Source: Nocardioides sp. (lineage in GTDB: Bacteria > Actinomycetota > Actinomycetes > Propionibacteriales > Nocardioidaceae). Taken from it: DNA of 64,000 nt. This document shows positions 1 to 8,295 of the stretch, in pieces. The stretch covers positions 1 through 64,000 of the forward strand of contig PBYI01000064.1 in the NCBI GenBank assembly GCA_002729525.1, given 5' to 3'. The translations under genes and the position numbers were made by a program. Every line of letters begins with the position of its first letter. Within the stretch, counting starts at the first letter, position 1. The notes under the pieces were generated by a model, which saw only the letters and a list, made by a program, of their open reading frames with translations, had not been told where the DNA came from and made no database searches.

Positions 1-62
1 CCGTCGAGTTCGAGGACGACCACTACCGGCACAACCCCGGCGCCGACTACCGTCGGCGCGTC
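1..62 (+). CDS. possible 3' fragment of an unidentified gene
   Basis: Read in the third frame, the first 20 codons all end in G, C or (once) T and give an acidic/basic peptide (VEFEDDHYRHNPGADYRRR), which looks like real coding sequence entering from the left edge. From about base 62 the codon bias disappears, yet no stop occurs in that frame for several hundred bases, so the true end cannot be placed. It could be a gene disrupted at this point, or chance bias on a GC-rich strand. I do not recognise the family. Confidence 0.22.
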
Positions 63-122
63 AGTTCAGAGCCTCCACTGAACCCGGCACGCGACAGTCA
101 CCTATCCGTGCAGCAGACCCGA

Positions 123-413
123 TCAGGTGTCGGAACCTCTGTGCGGTGCTGCCAGTGCCGCCAGGCAGGCGCGACATTTCATGCCCGCGTGAGGCGGGAA
201 CGACACATCCATGAGCTTGCGCCAGGTCCATGCCCGGACGCCGCACGCCGTGCGGTCGGTCCCGATCTCCTTCGCATGGGCGACCGACGTGGCGACCTCT
301 ACAAGCTCGCCGTCGACACGGTCGAACCGTGTCGTGTGGGCTGTCACGAACCACCGAGCAGGGCGCCGGAAGGGGGCGCAGGTGGTGCTGCCGGAGTCGA
401 TCTGAACGGTCAC
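123..413 (-). CDS. small Cys-containing conserved hypothetical protein
   Basis: Encodes 96 residues from a GTG start that overlaps the stop of the TRAP small permease gene by 4 bases (GTGA), with GGAG just upstream. The C-terminal half carries HAKEIGTDRTACGVRAWTW and then MKCRACLAAL, so His and Cys residues including a CxxC pair are arranged like a small metal site. Similar short proteins of unknown function are familiar from actinobacteria. Translational coupling to the transporter suggests co-expression with dctPMQ; a role in transport or as an accessory binding protein is only inference. Confidence 0.65.
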   Translation of the reverse strand: MTVQIDSGSTTCAPFRRPARWFVTAHTTRFDRVDGELVEVATSVAHAKEIGTDRTACGVRAWTWRKLMDVSFPPHAGMKCRACLAALAAPHRGSDT

Positions 414-958
414 GTGAGCTCCTGCGTCGTGGATGGTGCGGTGGTCGGGTCCGCCGCCGAAGGCGCTCGGTCGTGGAGGTCCGACACGAGCGTCGCCGTG
501 TGCTCGAGCGCGAGGCCGATGACCCCGGCGGCGACGGCGAGACGGGCCGGCCACATCGGCAGTCGGACGAGGCCGAGCTTGAACTCTCCCCGGCTCAAGG
601 AGTCGAGCAGTGCATCGGTCGACGCCCATGCCAGCAGGACGAGCACGGCGATCGATGCCACGCCCGCCACGGTCAGCACGACCGTCCGGGCTCGCCCGCG
701 CAACCGCTGGACCAGTACCTCGACCGAGACGTGTTGTCGGCGGCGCTCGGCCTCGGCGAGTGCGAGGAAGGCGCCCGCGGTCATCGCCAGCTCGGCGTAC
801 TCGACGATCCCGCGCACGGGGGGTTGGTCGAGCTCGCGCAGCGTCACGCTCCACACCACGACGACCATGACGTAGGCGATCGCCGTCAGCGCGAGCAGCG
901 CGAGGACCCGTGAGAGGGCGTGAGCCGTGCGCACCGCGACGTGCGTGGCCGTGGTCAT
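410..958 (-). CDS. dctQ: TRAP transporter small permease, DctQ-like
   Basis: Codes for 182 residues with four hydrophobic segments (around residues 15-35, 50-70, 90-110 and 130-150), the layout of the DctQ small membrane subunit of tripartite ATP-independent periplasmic transporters. The start ATG overlaps the stop of the large permease gene (ATGA). The first loop contains the acidic/aromatic stretch RGIVEYAELAM typical of the family. It is the third gene of a leftward operon dctP-dctM-dctQ plus a small hypothetical gene. With DctP and DctM it should import an organic acid-like substrate driven by an ion gradient. The substrate is unknown. Confidence 0.9.
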   Translation of the reverse strand: MTTATHVAVRTAHALSRVLALLALTAIAYVMVVVVWSVTLRELDQPPVRGIVEYAELAMTAGAFLALAEAERRRQHVSVEVLVQRLRGRARTVVLTVAGVASIAVLVLLAWASTDALLDSLSRGEFKLGLVRLPMWPARLAVAAGVIGLALEHTATLVSDLHDRAPSAADPTTAPSTTQELT

Positions 959-2295
959 GACGTCAGTCCCATCTGTGAGGGGATGAATGTCACGACCGAG
1001 GGGAACGCAAACATCACGGCGACGACGACGACGTCGAGCTTCACGTACCAGAGCACCCCTCGGAACGCTGTCGGCACACTCACGTCTTCTCTGATGCCTG
1101 CCACTACGAAGGCGTTCAGTCCGAGGGGTGGTGTGAGCAGTCCGATCTCGATGAGCTTGATGAACAGCAGCCCGAACCAGATTCCGTCCATGCCGAGCTC
1201 GGTGACGACCGGATAGGTCAGCGGGACCATGATCAGGATGATCGACGTCGAGTCCAGGAACATCCCGAGAGGCACGATGACGAGCAGGATCAGGGCGACG
1301 ACGACCCACGCCGGCACTGGGAGCCCGGTGAGGACATCGGCGAGCATGCGTGGTGCGCCCGCCGCCACCATGAAGGTGGAGAAGATCGCTCCGCCGATCA
1401 GCAGGGCGAAGACCATGCCGTTGAGCGAGACCGCCTCGGTGAAGGTTTCCCACAGGGTCCGCGCCAGTGTCCGGGGGTGCCGGACGTGCTCGATGACCAC
1501 CATCACGACTGCCACGAAAGCGCCCACGGCGGACGCCTCCACAGCGGTGAAGAACCCGCTGTACATGCCCCCAATGATGATGGCGAAGAGCAGTCCGATC
1601 CTCGCGAAGCTGTACAGCCCCGGCCCGACGGCCGGGCGCTCCGTGAGCGGCAGGACGTCTGCCGCACCGGCACCGAAGAGCTCCGGCGAGCGCCGGGCGC
1701 GGAATGAGATCCCGACGCCGTACACGGCCGCGGTGAGGAGGCCGGGGCCGATGCCGGCCAGCAGGAGTGCCCCGATCGACTCGCCGGTGAGGACGCCATA
1801 GATGACCAACGGCACGCTGGGCGGGATCAGGACTCCGAGGGTCCCCGCGGCGCCGACCACGCCGGCCGCCACGTGGTCGGCGTACCCCGCCCGACGCATC
1901 TCGGTGATCGCCAGGTTCCCGATCGAGATGATCGTCGCGATGCTCGAGCCACTGACGGCAGCGAAGCACGCGCACGCGGTCAGGGTGGCCAGCGCCAAGC
2001 CGCCCGGGATGCCGCGCATCAGCCACCCGAGCAGCTGGTAGGCGGCGGTCGCGAGGTTGGCCTTCTGAGCGGCGATCCCGAGCAGGATGAACATCGGGAT
2101 CACCAGCAGGGTGAACTTCGAGGTCGTGTTGATGGGGAGGGTGCCGAGCACCGACATCCCGACGTCGAAGCCGTCCAGGAGCAGGAAGCCCACGAACCCA
2201 CTCAGCGTGAGTGCGAGGGCGATCCTCATCCCCGACAGCAGGCACGCGCCCAGCGCGAGAACCGCGATGGTGAGCACCAGTCCGGTCGTCATCAA
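955..2295 (-). CDS. dctM: TRAP transporter large permease, DctM-like
   Basis: 446 residues, hydrophobic throughout with about 12 membrane segments, matching the usual length of DctM. The stretch AAVSGSSIATIISIGNLAI and the later LIPPSVPLVIYGVLTGESIGALL region are hallmark DctM conserved segments, as is the C-terminal GLLTPPLGLNAFVV. It forms the ion-coupled translocation channel in the cytoplasmic membrane together with DctQ. It lies 36 bases downstream of the solute-binding protein gene and overlaps dctQ. Expression should follow the dctP promoter, which has a copy of the island's shared operator motif. Confidence 0.95.
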   Translation of the reverse strand: MMTTGLVLTIAVLALGACLLSGMRIALALTLSGFVGFLLLDGFDVGMSVLGTLPINTTSKFTLLVIPMFILLGIAAQKANLATAAYQLLGWLMRGIPGGLALATLTACACFAAVSGSSIATIISIGNLAITEMRRAGYADHVAAGVVGAAGTLGVLIPPSVPLVIYGVLTGESIGALLLAGIGPGLLTAAVYGVGISFRARRSPELFGAGAADVLPLTERPAVGPGLYSFARIGLLFAIIIGGMYSGFFTAVEASAVGAFVAVVMVVIEHVRHPRTLARTLWETFTEAVSLNGMVFALLIGGAIFSTFMVAAGAPRMLADVLTGLPVPAWVVVALILLVIVPLGMFLDSTSIILIMVPLTYPVVTELGMDGIWFGLLFIKLIEIGLLTPPLGLNAFVVAGIREDVSVPTAFRGVLWYVKLDVVVVAVMFAFPSVVTFIPSQMGLTS

Positions 2296-2331
2296 CTCTC
2301 CGTATGTCGTCCCGCTACCGGGCAGAAGGCG

Positions 2332-3423
2332 TTACTCCTGCGACTCAGCGCACGTCGCCAGGCCGTCGCGGTACTCGCTCTGGCCGGCGTGGGCGTCGAC
2401 GGCAGTGCTGAATGTGTCCCACACCTCGTCCACGGCGCCGGAGTCGGCGCCGGCATCGATCGCCGACTGACGCCAGACATCGGTCGCGACCGGGCGTGCC
2501 TCAGCGAGCTGGGCCTGCTCGGCGTCGCTCCACAGCACGACCGTGCCGCCGGAGGCCAGGAACTCCTCGCAGGCTTCGGTCTCGTACTTCGTCAGGAGTT
2601 CGTCGGCCTTGTCGTACCACTCGCCCTGCAGGTCCTCAAAGACCTCCTTGGCATCGTCAGAGAGGTCGTCGTAGGCCGACACGGTGAATGCGAAGGTGCC
2701 GGCCCCGTTCTGGCCGACGTCGGGAGCCATCACCTTCGCGACGTCGGTGATGCCAGTCGAGATCTGGGTGCCCATCGGGTAGAGGGTGCCGTCGACGATG
2801 CCTCGTTCGACGGCCTCGTACACCTCCTCGGAGGGCATGAAGATCGGTTCCACCCCGAACTCCTCCCACACCGACGCCACGGTCTGCGAGGGCACGCGGA
2901 TCTTGGTGCCGTCGACTTCCGCGAGCGACGCAACGTCGGAGTTGAACGTGACGGTCGACGAGGTGTTCGGCAGGAAGCCCACGAGCATCAGGTCGTACGC
3001 CGCGAGCTCGTCGCGCCAGGCCTCGACGCCGTCGCTGGTGTCCTGGAACGCGCGGAGCCGCGCCGACTGATCGCCCTCGACCGGGACCACGTTGACGTTG
3101 TGGAGGGGCAGCTCGGCGGGGAAGTAGGCATGCACGACATTGCCGGCGTCGGCCCGTCCCTGCTGGAGTCCCGGCAGTGTGTCGGCGCCCGGGAGAAGCG
3201 CTCCTGCGTGCACGACCTCGGTCCGCACCTCGCCGTCGGTCCTGGCTTCGAGCTCGTCCATGAACCACTGGATCATCTCCGACTGTGCGTCGTTCGGTGG
3301 CAGCAGGTTCGTCGCAGTCAGCTCCACGCTGCCGCTCGCCGCGTCGTCGCCGGAGCAGGCGGCAGCGCCGAGCATCAGCGTGGTCAGGCAGGTGGTCAGC
3401 ACGGTTCGGCGCGCGCGGTGCAT
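2332..3423 (-). CDS. dctP: TRAP transporter solute-binding lipoprotein, DctP-like
   Basis: 363 residues starting MHRARRTVLTT, chosen because GAGGAG lies 6 bases before this ATG. The first 22 residues are a signal peptide ending in a lipobox (LGAAAC), so the protein should be lipid-anchored outside the membrane. The body shows DctP-family features such as the ARTDGEVRTEVVHAGAL segment and IRVPSQTVASVWEEFG, the region that normally holds the carboxylate-binding arginine. It captures the substrate and hands it to DctQM. The gene diverges from the first KstD-like dehydrogenase, which links uptake to oxidation. The ligand is unknown, though DctP ligands are usually organic acids. Confidence 0.92.
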   Translation of the reverse strand: MHRARRTVLTTCLTTLMLGAAACSGDDAASGSVELTATNLLPPNDAQSEMIQWFMDELEARTDGEVRTEVVHAGALLPGADTLPGLQQGRADAGNVVHAYFPAELPLHNVNVVPVEGDQSARLRAFQDTSDGVEAWRDELAAYDLMLVGFLPNTSSTVTFNSDVASLAEVDGTKIRVPSQTVASVWEEFGVEPIFMPSEEVYEAVERGIVDGTLYPMGTQISTGITDVAKVMAPDVGQNGAGTFAFTVSAYDDLSDDAKEVFEDLQGEWYDKADELLTKYETEACEEFLASGGTVVLWSDAEQAQLAEARPVATDVWRQSAIDAGADSGAVDEVWDTFSTAVDAHAGQSEYRDGLATCAESQE

Positions 3424-3449
3424 GTGGAACTCCTCGTGTTGAAAACTAT

Positions 3450-3460
3450 GCGTACTATTA
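3450..3460 (+). promoter_or_regulatory. shared operator motif, copy 1
   Basis: GCGTACTATTA in the dctP / KstD-like divergent promoter. One of ten copies of the consensus GCGYATGATTA found at promoters of the island. It overlaps a possible -10 (TACTAT) for the rightward gene. Confidence 0.55.
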
Positions 3461-3478
3461 CGATGGTTGAGTGCTGTG

Positions 3479-5107
3479 ATGTCAAGCACAAGTCTGATAA
3501 CAATCACTACTGTGACGCGGATTGACGTGATCGTGCTGGGGTCGGGCGCTGCTGGTCTGGTGGCGGCTCTCGCTGCCGCTCGGGACGGCGCGCGCGTCGT
3601 GCTCCTGGAGAAGGGCGACCTGATCGGCGGCACCACCGCCTACTCCAGTGGCGTCGTCTGGTTGCCGGTGCACCCACTCCGCGCTGACCTGCAAGGCCAC
3701 GACGCTCGAGCGGAGGCGTTGAGGTACCTGGGAGCGCTGTCGCACGGCATGACGCGCCCGGAGCGGGTCGAGGCCTTCGTCGACGGCTCGCCCGACCTCG
3801 TGCGCTGGCTGCACGAACGGACGCAGGTCCGGCTCCGGGTCGTCGAAGGTTTCCCCGACTACCACCCGGAGGAGCCTGGCGGGAGGTGCGGCGGAGGTCG
3901 TTCGCTGGAGCCGGACCTCTTCGAGATGGGCCGGCTGGGGGTTCATGCCGACCGGCTGGTCGGGACCCCCCGGCGGATGCTCGTCGCGGAGACGCCGACG
4001 GGCGGCGGGTCCGGGATCCTGCCGCCCGAGGTGGTCGCCCAACGGCAGCAGGCAGGGGTGGAAGGGCTCGGCCGGGCCCTCGTCGGCGCCCTGCTCGCCT
4101 CGTGCCTCGAGGCCGGCGTCGAGGTCCGCCCGCGGACCCGGGCGACAGTGCTGACGCGGCGCAACGGTCGGGTCACCGGTGTCCGGCTCGCCGACGGTGA
4201 GGCGCTGGCTGCCGCGCGCGGGGTAGTGCTGGCCACCGGGGGCTTCGAGCAGGATCGCGACCTCGTCCGAGCCTTCCTCCGCGGCCCGATGTCGGACCCG
4301 CCCGGCGTCGCCACCAACACGGGCGACGGGCTCCGGATGGCGATGAGGGTCGGTGCCGCCCTGGAGAACATGCGCGAGGCCTGGTGGGTCCCGGTGACCC
4401 GCCTGCCCGAAGGCGACAGCTACGGGGGCAGGGGTGTCCACCTGGTGCTCCGGGAGCGCACGCTCCCGCGGAGCATCATGGTCAACGGCCAGGGTCGACG
4501 GTTCGCCAACGAGGCCGCGAACTACAACGCGTTGGGCGGAGCGTTCCACCAGCTGGACCCGACCTCGTTCGGGTACGCCAACCAGCCCTGCTGGCTCCTG
4601 CTCGACCAGGGCTTCGTCGACCGGTACGGCGGGTTCGGGGCGCCGCCGGGCGGACCGCTCCCGTCGACCGTGCGGAACTGCTCGGACCTCGCGGGCCTCG
4701 CGCGGATGATCGATGTGCCGTCCGACGCGCTGGAGGAGACCGTGGATCGGTGGAACCGCGCGGTCGCTGCCGGCCGGGACGGCGACTTCCGCCGCGGCGA
4801 GAGCGCGTACGACGGCTGGTGCGGCGACCAGACCCGCTACCCGGGCCCCGGTGCGACGCTCGGTCCGCTCGACGAGCCGCCGTTTCACGCCGTGCCTGTG
4901 GTGAGCAGCGCGCTCGGGACCTCCGGGGGCCCGACGACCGGACCGGACGGTGAGGTCCTCGACGTCGACGGCAACGTGGTCGAGGGGCTCTACGCCGCCG
5001 GCAACGTGACGGCTGCTCCCACCGGCATGGTGTACGGCGGCGCCGGAGGCACCCTCGGGCCAGCTCTCGTCATGGGCATGCTGGCGGGGCGTGCGGCCGC
5101 TCGCTGA
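3479..5107 (+). CDS. FAD-dependent dehydrogenase, 3-ketosteroid-delta1-dehydrogenase (KstD)-like
   Basis: About 542 residues. The N-terminus has an FAD-binding Rossmann motif (VIVLGSGAAGLVAALAAA) followed by the acidic residue of LLEKG and the family signature GGTTAYSSGVVWLP. The C-terminus has GLYAAGNVTAAP followed by GAGGTLGPALVMG, the FAD-closing segment of the KstD/fumarate-reductase flavoprotein family, and the length fits KstD. Such enzymes desaturate a ring carbon-carbon bond next to a ketone. Start is uncertain: TTG 3467, GTG 3476, ATG 3479 and GTG 3512 are all in frame. It diverges from the TRAP binding protein and shares its operator. A steroid substrate is not implied: 4-oxocyclohexanecarboxylate desaturases belong to the same family. 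Confidence 0.85.
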   Translation: MSSTSLITITTVTRIDVIVLGSGAAGLVAALAAARDGARVVLLEKGDLIGGTTAYSSGVVWLPVHPLRADLQGHDARAEALRYLGALSHGMTRPERVEAFVDGSPDLVRWLHERTQVRLRVVEGFPDYHPEEPGGRCGGGRSLEPDLFEMGRLGVHADRLVGTPRRMLVAETPTGGGSGILPPEVVAQRQQAGVEGLGRALVGALLASCLEAGVEVRPRTRATVLTRRNGRVTGVRLADGEALAAARGVVLATGGFEQDRDLVRAFLRGPMSDPPGVATNTGDGLRMAMRVGAALENMREAWWVPVTRLPEGDSYGGRGVHLVLRERTLPRSIMVNGQGRRFANEAANYNALGGAFHQLDPTSFGYANQPCWLLLDQGFVDRYGGFGAPPGGPLPSTVRNCSDLAGLARMIDVPSDALEETVDRWNRAVAAGRDGDFRRGESAYDGWCGDQTRYPGPGATLGPLDEPPFHAVPVVSSALGTSGGPTTGPDGEVLDVDGNVVEGLYAAGNVTAAPTGMVYGGAGGTLGPALVMGMLAGRAAAR

Positions 5108-5116
5108 TCCCCGTTC

Positions 5117-5665
5117 TCAGGGGAGTGGGACCCGCTGCGGCTCGGTGCCGGGCCACCGGATCCTCAGGTCGTCGCGGAAGGAGGTCGCCATCTCGGCGGC
5201 CGGCACGACGTAGAGCGTGCGGAGGGTGCGCCGGGCGAACGTCCACCGCCCGGCCTCCACGGCGTACTCGTCGTCGTAGCGGTAGGCCGTGACCATGAGA
5301 GTGTCTCCGAGCGCGAGCTCGGCGTGACCGGTCACGAGACCTTGTGCGTGAGCCCCGTCCTCGAGCACGTCGACCACGTGACCGTGCGTGACGTGCAGCA
5401 TCGAGACGTAGCGCTCCGTCATCGACGTGAAGAACGCGCGGAGGTCGTCGCTCCCGGTGGTGGTGACACCCGCCCGGGTGAACGAGCCCGTCCGCGCGAA
5501 GCAGTCCACGACCCGGTCGACGTCGTGGTCGTCCACGGCTGCGGCGTACAGCGTGCTCAGGTCCTGGATCGAGGCCCGTGCTGTCAGTGCTGCGACGTGC
5601 CGCGCGACGTCCGCGCTCGTCGTCGTCGAGGTCGCGGCGGTACGCCGGGCGAGGTCGATGCTCAT
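5117..5665 (-). CDS. SnoaL-like / NTF2-fold protein
   Basis: 182 residues. After a disordered N-terminus rich in Thr and Ala, the segment IQDLSTLYAAAVDDHDVDRVVDCFA is the classic opening helix pair of the SnoaL-like NTF2 fold, followed by the curved sheet (VTGHAELALGDTLMVTAYRYDDEY and GRWTFARRTLRTLYVV). Proteins of this fold can be hydratases, isomerases, dehydratases or binding proteins, so the activity cannot be named. The ATG overlaps the stop of the upstream EthD-like gene (ATGA), giving a two-gene leftward operon that converges on the KstD-like gene. Confidence 0.8.
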   Translation of the reverse strand: MSIDLARRTAATSTTTSADVARHVAALTARASIQDLSTLYAAAVDDHDVDRVVDCFARTGSFTRAGVTTTGSDDLRAFFTSMTERYVSMLHVTHGHVVDVLEDGAHAQGLVTGHAELALGDTLMVTAYRYDDEYAVEAGRWTFARRTLRTLYVVPAAEMATSFRDDLRIRWPGTEPQRVPLP

Positions 5666-6042
5666 CGCCGCTCCCGCGCGGACCCGCCGACGACAGGTGT
5701 GCCCGTGGGGGCGAAGAACCCGACCAGGACGTCCGGGGAGATCGCGTCCGAGACGGGGATGAGGGGCTCGCGGCCCGCCGCGAGCGCCTCCACTCGCTCG
5801 GCGCGCTGGTCGACGAACTGCTGCCGGGCCGAATCCAGCTCGTCGTCGGGGATCTCGTAGACGGCCAGGTAGCGGAACGGGTGCGATGGCGCGCCCTGGA
5901 GGTCGAGCCGGCGGTAGCGACGTCCCGAGACGATGCTGTCGAGCTTCTGCACCGTGTCGGGCACGTGCTGCTCGTCGTACCACCGGTTGAACTCCTCGTC
6001 CCGTCCCGGCTCGGCGTTGCTCAGCACCACCATCAGATGCAT
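5662..6042 (-). CDS. EthD-like dimeric alpha/beta-barrel protein
   Basis: About 126 residues opening MHLMVVLSNAEPGRDEEFN and continuing RWYDEQHVPDTV, the first strand and helix of the EthD/ABM ferredoxin-like barrel, then FRYLAVYEIPDDE as the third strand. The segment NRWYDEQHVPDTV is the characteristic EthD helix. ATG 6033 would have GGAG nine bases upstream and is an alternative start; ATG 6042 gives the fuller first strand. These small proteins often act as monooxygenases, decyclases or decarboxylases in catabolic clusters. It diverges from the second KstD-like gene and shares its operator. Confidence 0.78.
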   Translation of the reverse strand: MHLMVVLSNAEPGRDEEFNRWYDEQHVPDTVQKLDSIVSGRRYRRLDLQGAPSHPFRYLAVYEIPDDELDSARQQFVDQRAERVEALAAGREPLIPVSDAISPDVLVGFFAPTGTPVVGGSARERR

Positions 6043-6068
6043 CTCCACCCCGTTCGATTTTGTGGTAT

Positions 6069-6079
6069 CTATCATTACT
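6069..6079 (-). promoter_or_regulatory. shared operator motif, copy 2
   Basis: AGTAATGATAG on the minus strand, ending one base before the ATG at 6080 and lying in the 37-base gap between divergent genes. It matches the island consensus in its 3' half only, so it is one of the weaker copies. Confidence 0.4.
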
Positions 6080-7771
6080 ATGAACCTAGTTGGGCAGGAT
6101 GTCGACCGCCTCGACCCCGTCCTGGTGGTCGGTGGCGGACTCTCCGGCGTCGCGACCGCGCTCGGTGTGGCCGCGCGCGGTCGACGAGCGGTGGTTCTCG
6201 AGGCTGCCGACCTCCTCGGCGGTGCGGCCGCGTACTCCGCAGGCCAGGTCTGGTGCGGCGCGAACCACGTCATGCGTCGCGAGGGCCGCCAGGACGACCT
6301 CGGTCTCGTGGAGCGCTACGTGCGTGGCATCGCGCACGACCGTCCGGACCTTCTCGACGAGCCGACGATGCGCCGGTGGCTCACTGCTGCGCCCGAGGCG
6401 CTGGAGCACTGGGAGACTCTCGGTGCGGTGCAGTGGGAGGTCATCCAGGGCCTGGCCGACTACCACGACGAGGCGGACGGCGCCCTGTCGTGTGGTCGCT
6501 ACGTCACGTCGGCCCCCTTCGAGGGTTCTCGGCTGGGGCCGTGGCGGGAGCGGTTGCGGGTGAGTCCCTACTTCCCCGTCGGGTCGACCTACGCCGAGCT
6601 GTTCGAGCGTGGTCGCCGACGCAGCCACGTGGGCGACGGTGCGGTGGCCGACCACGCCGGGGTGCCGGCCTTCGGCAGTCCCGAGTCGAGGCGGGACGGC
6701 GTCCTGTCGTCGGACCTGCTCACCTTCGGTACCGGTCTCTTCGCGAGCTTCCTGGCTCGGGCAGTCGAGATGCAGGGCCTCGAGGTCAGGACCGGCGCGC
6801 GAGTACGGGAGCTGCTCGTCGAGGCGGGGCGCGTGGTCGGCGTGGAGATCGACGGGGCCGCGGGGCGCGAGCGGCTCCGGGGCCCGGTGGTGCTGGCCAC
6901 CAGTGGCTACGACTGGGACCCGAAGCTCGTCCGTGAGCTGCTCGACCTGGGAGAGGACGACTTCGGCAGCGTCGCGCCCCGCAGTCTCGCCGGCGATGGC
7001 ATCGCTCTCGCACGGCAGGTCGGAGGCGACGTCGTGGCCTTCCCGTCCACCTCGGTCCCGGCTCTGCCGGGCTGGCCGGCCGCTGATGGCGACGGGTTCA
7101 GCTACGGCCCGGAGTACGCGCTCCCGCACAGCATCATCGTCGACGCGACCGGCCGTCGGTTCTGCGACGACTCCTACTGGGTCGACATCGTGGCCAAGGT
7201 GCTTGCACCGGGTGACCGGCACCTGCCGTTCTACCTGGTGTGGGACGAGCGCCACCACCAGCAGTACGGGCTCGGGCGCACGGCTCCGGGCGAGGACTAC
7301 CCCTCGTTCGTGGAGTCCGCCGGGACGCTCGAGGACCTCGCGTCCCGTCTCGGGATCCCTGCGGAGGGGCTCAGCGCCACGGTCCGGCGGTTCAACGAGC
7401 ATGCGGACGACGGCGTCGACCCCGACTTCGGGCGAGGGTCGGTCGAGTTCGTGAAGCGGTTCGCGGGAGATCCTGCGCACGAGCCGAACCCGCTTCTCGG
7501 ATCCGTCGCCTCGGCGCCGTTCCACGGCACGCGCCTGCGACTCGTCGGCACCGGGATCGGCACGAGCGGCGTGCGGGCGGACCCGGACGGACGGGTCCTG
7601 GACCAGGCCGGACACGTCCTCCCTGGTCTGTACGCCGTCGGCTCGTGCGTCGCGCACACGACCTTCGGCACCGGTTACAACAGCGGGTTCGCGCTCGGTC
7701 GCGGACTCACACTGGCCTACCTCGTCTCGCACGAGCTCGCGCCGGGGCCGCTCGACCGTGCGGAGTCGTGA
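6080..7771 (+). CDS. second FAD-dependent dehydrogenase, KstD / fumarate-reductase-flavoprotein family
   Basis: 563 residues. The N-terminal motif PVLVVGGGLSGVATALGVAA binds the ADP part of FAD, followed by VVLEAADLLGGAAAYSAGQVW. The C-terminal GLYAVGSCVAHTTFGTGYNSGFALGR is the flavin-capping segment of this superfamily. It differs clearly from the gene at 3479, so it probably acts on another intermediate or another bond of the same ring. No Shine-Dalgarno precedes ATG 6080 and an AT-rich TATCAT box lies 4 bases upstream, suggesting a leaderless transcript. It shares a promoter gap with the EthD-like gene. The substrate is unknown. Confidence 0.83.
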   Translation: MNLVGQDVDRLDPVLVVGGGLSGVATALGVAARGRRAVVLEAADLLGGAAAYSAGQVWCGANHVMRREGRQDDLGLVERYVRGIAHDRPDLLDEPTMRRWLTAAPEALEHWETLGAVQWEVIQGLADYHDEADGALSCGRYVTSAPFEGSRLGPWRERLRVSPYFPVGSTYAELFERGRRRSHVGDGAVADHAGVPAFGSPESRRDGVLSSDLLTFGTGLFASFLARAVEMQGLEVRTGARVRELLVEAGRVVGVEIDGAAGRERLRGPVVLATSGYDWDPKLVRELLDLGEDDFGSVAPRSLAGDGIALARQVGGDVVAFPSTSVPALPGWPAADGDGFSYGPEYALPHSIIVDATGRRFCDDSYWVDIVAKVLAPGDRHLPFYLVWDERHHQQYGLGRTAPGEDYPSFVESAGTLEDLASRLGIPAEGLSATVRRFNEHADDGVDPDFGRGSVEFVKRFAGDPAHEPNPLLGSVASAPFHGTRLRLVGTGIGTSGVRADPDGRVLDQAGHVLPGLYAVGSCVAHTTFGTGYNSGFALGRGLTLAYLVSHELAPGPLDRAES

Positions 7772-7782
7772 CGTCGCCCGCC

Positions 7783-8295
7783 TCAGGATGAGGGGCGCGG
7801 TCCGCCCCGGCCGTCGCCAGGCATCCGGCGAGAGTCGTGGCTCGCCTGCACGGCCACGGGGTCGAAGCGGACCAGCACCCGCTTGGGGCTGTCGAGGAGG
7901 CGGATGAACTCCTCCGCACTGGCTGGAGCCAGGCGCTGCGCCCACAGCGGGTAGAACCACTCGAGCGTGGCGCGATCTCGGTGCACCGTGCCCACGCCAC
8001 GGTAGGAGATCATCTGGCGACCCCATGAGGTGGTGCCGGCGTTCGACACGACGATGCTCATGCGTGGGTCGCTGGCGAGCGCCCGTACTTGGGGGCGGTC
8101 GTCCGTGGAGGTGAGCCAGAACGCGCCCGCGACCTCCATGAAGCTCATCACGACGCCCGTCGGCCATCCACCGGCGCCGGCTCCGGCGAAGACCACGGTG
8201 CACTCGGTCTGCTCCTCCAGCAGCGTCACCCGGTCCTCCGCCGACAGCCGTGCTGCGCTCGTGCGCTCCAGGTCGTCCTTGCCGAACGTATTCAT
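7783..8295 (-). CDS. pyridoxamine 5'-phosphate oxidase-like FMN-binding split-barrel protein
   Basis: 170 residues with the split-barrel pattern of PNPOx-like flavoproteins: VTLLEEQTECTVVFAGAG as the first strand, WPTGVVMSFMEVAGAFWLTS, then VRALASDPRMSIVVSNAGT, and a GVGTVHRD strand. Members bind FMN or F420 and reduce or sense small molecules. True PdxH is longer and has a conserved C-terminal motif not seen here, so vitamin B6 synthesis is unlikely. Its ATG overlaps the stop of the upstream exporter gene (ATGA), so the two are co-translated. Confidence 0.75.
   Translation of the reverse strand: MNTFGKDDLERTSAARLSAEDRVTLLEEQTECTVVFAGAGAGGWPTGVVMSFMEVAGAFWLTSTDDRPQVRALASDPRMSIVVSNAGTTSWGRQMISYRGVGTVHRDRATLEWFYPLWAQRLAPASAEEFIRLLDSPKRVLVRFDPVAVQASHDSRRMPGDGRGGPRPSS

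Noticed and set aside
410..2245. A 611-residue open frame covering dctQ and antisense to part of dctM
   Set aside because: Only the last 182 codons (dctQ) are real; the rest is an Arg/Gly/Pro-rich shadow frame typical of GC-rich DNA.
7783..8295. Vitamin B6 oxidase PdxH
   Set aside because: Only the split-barrel fold matches; length and conserved C-terminal residues of PdxH are missing.
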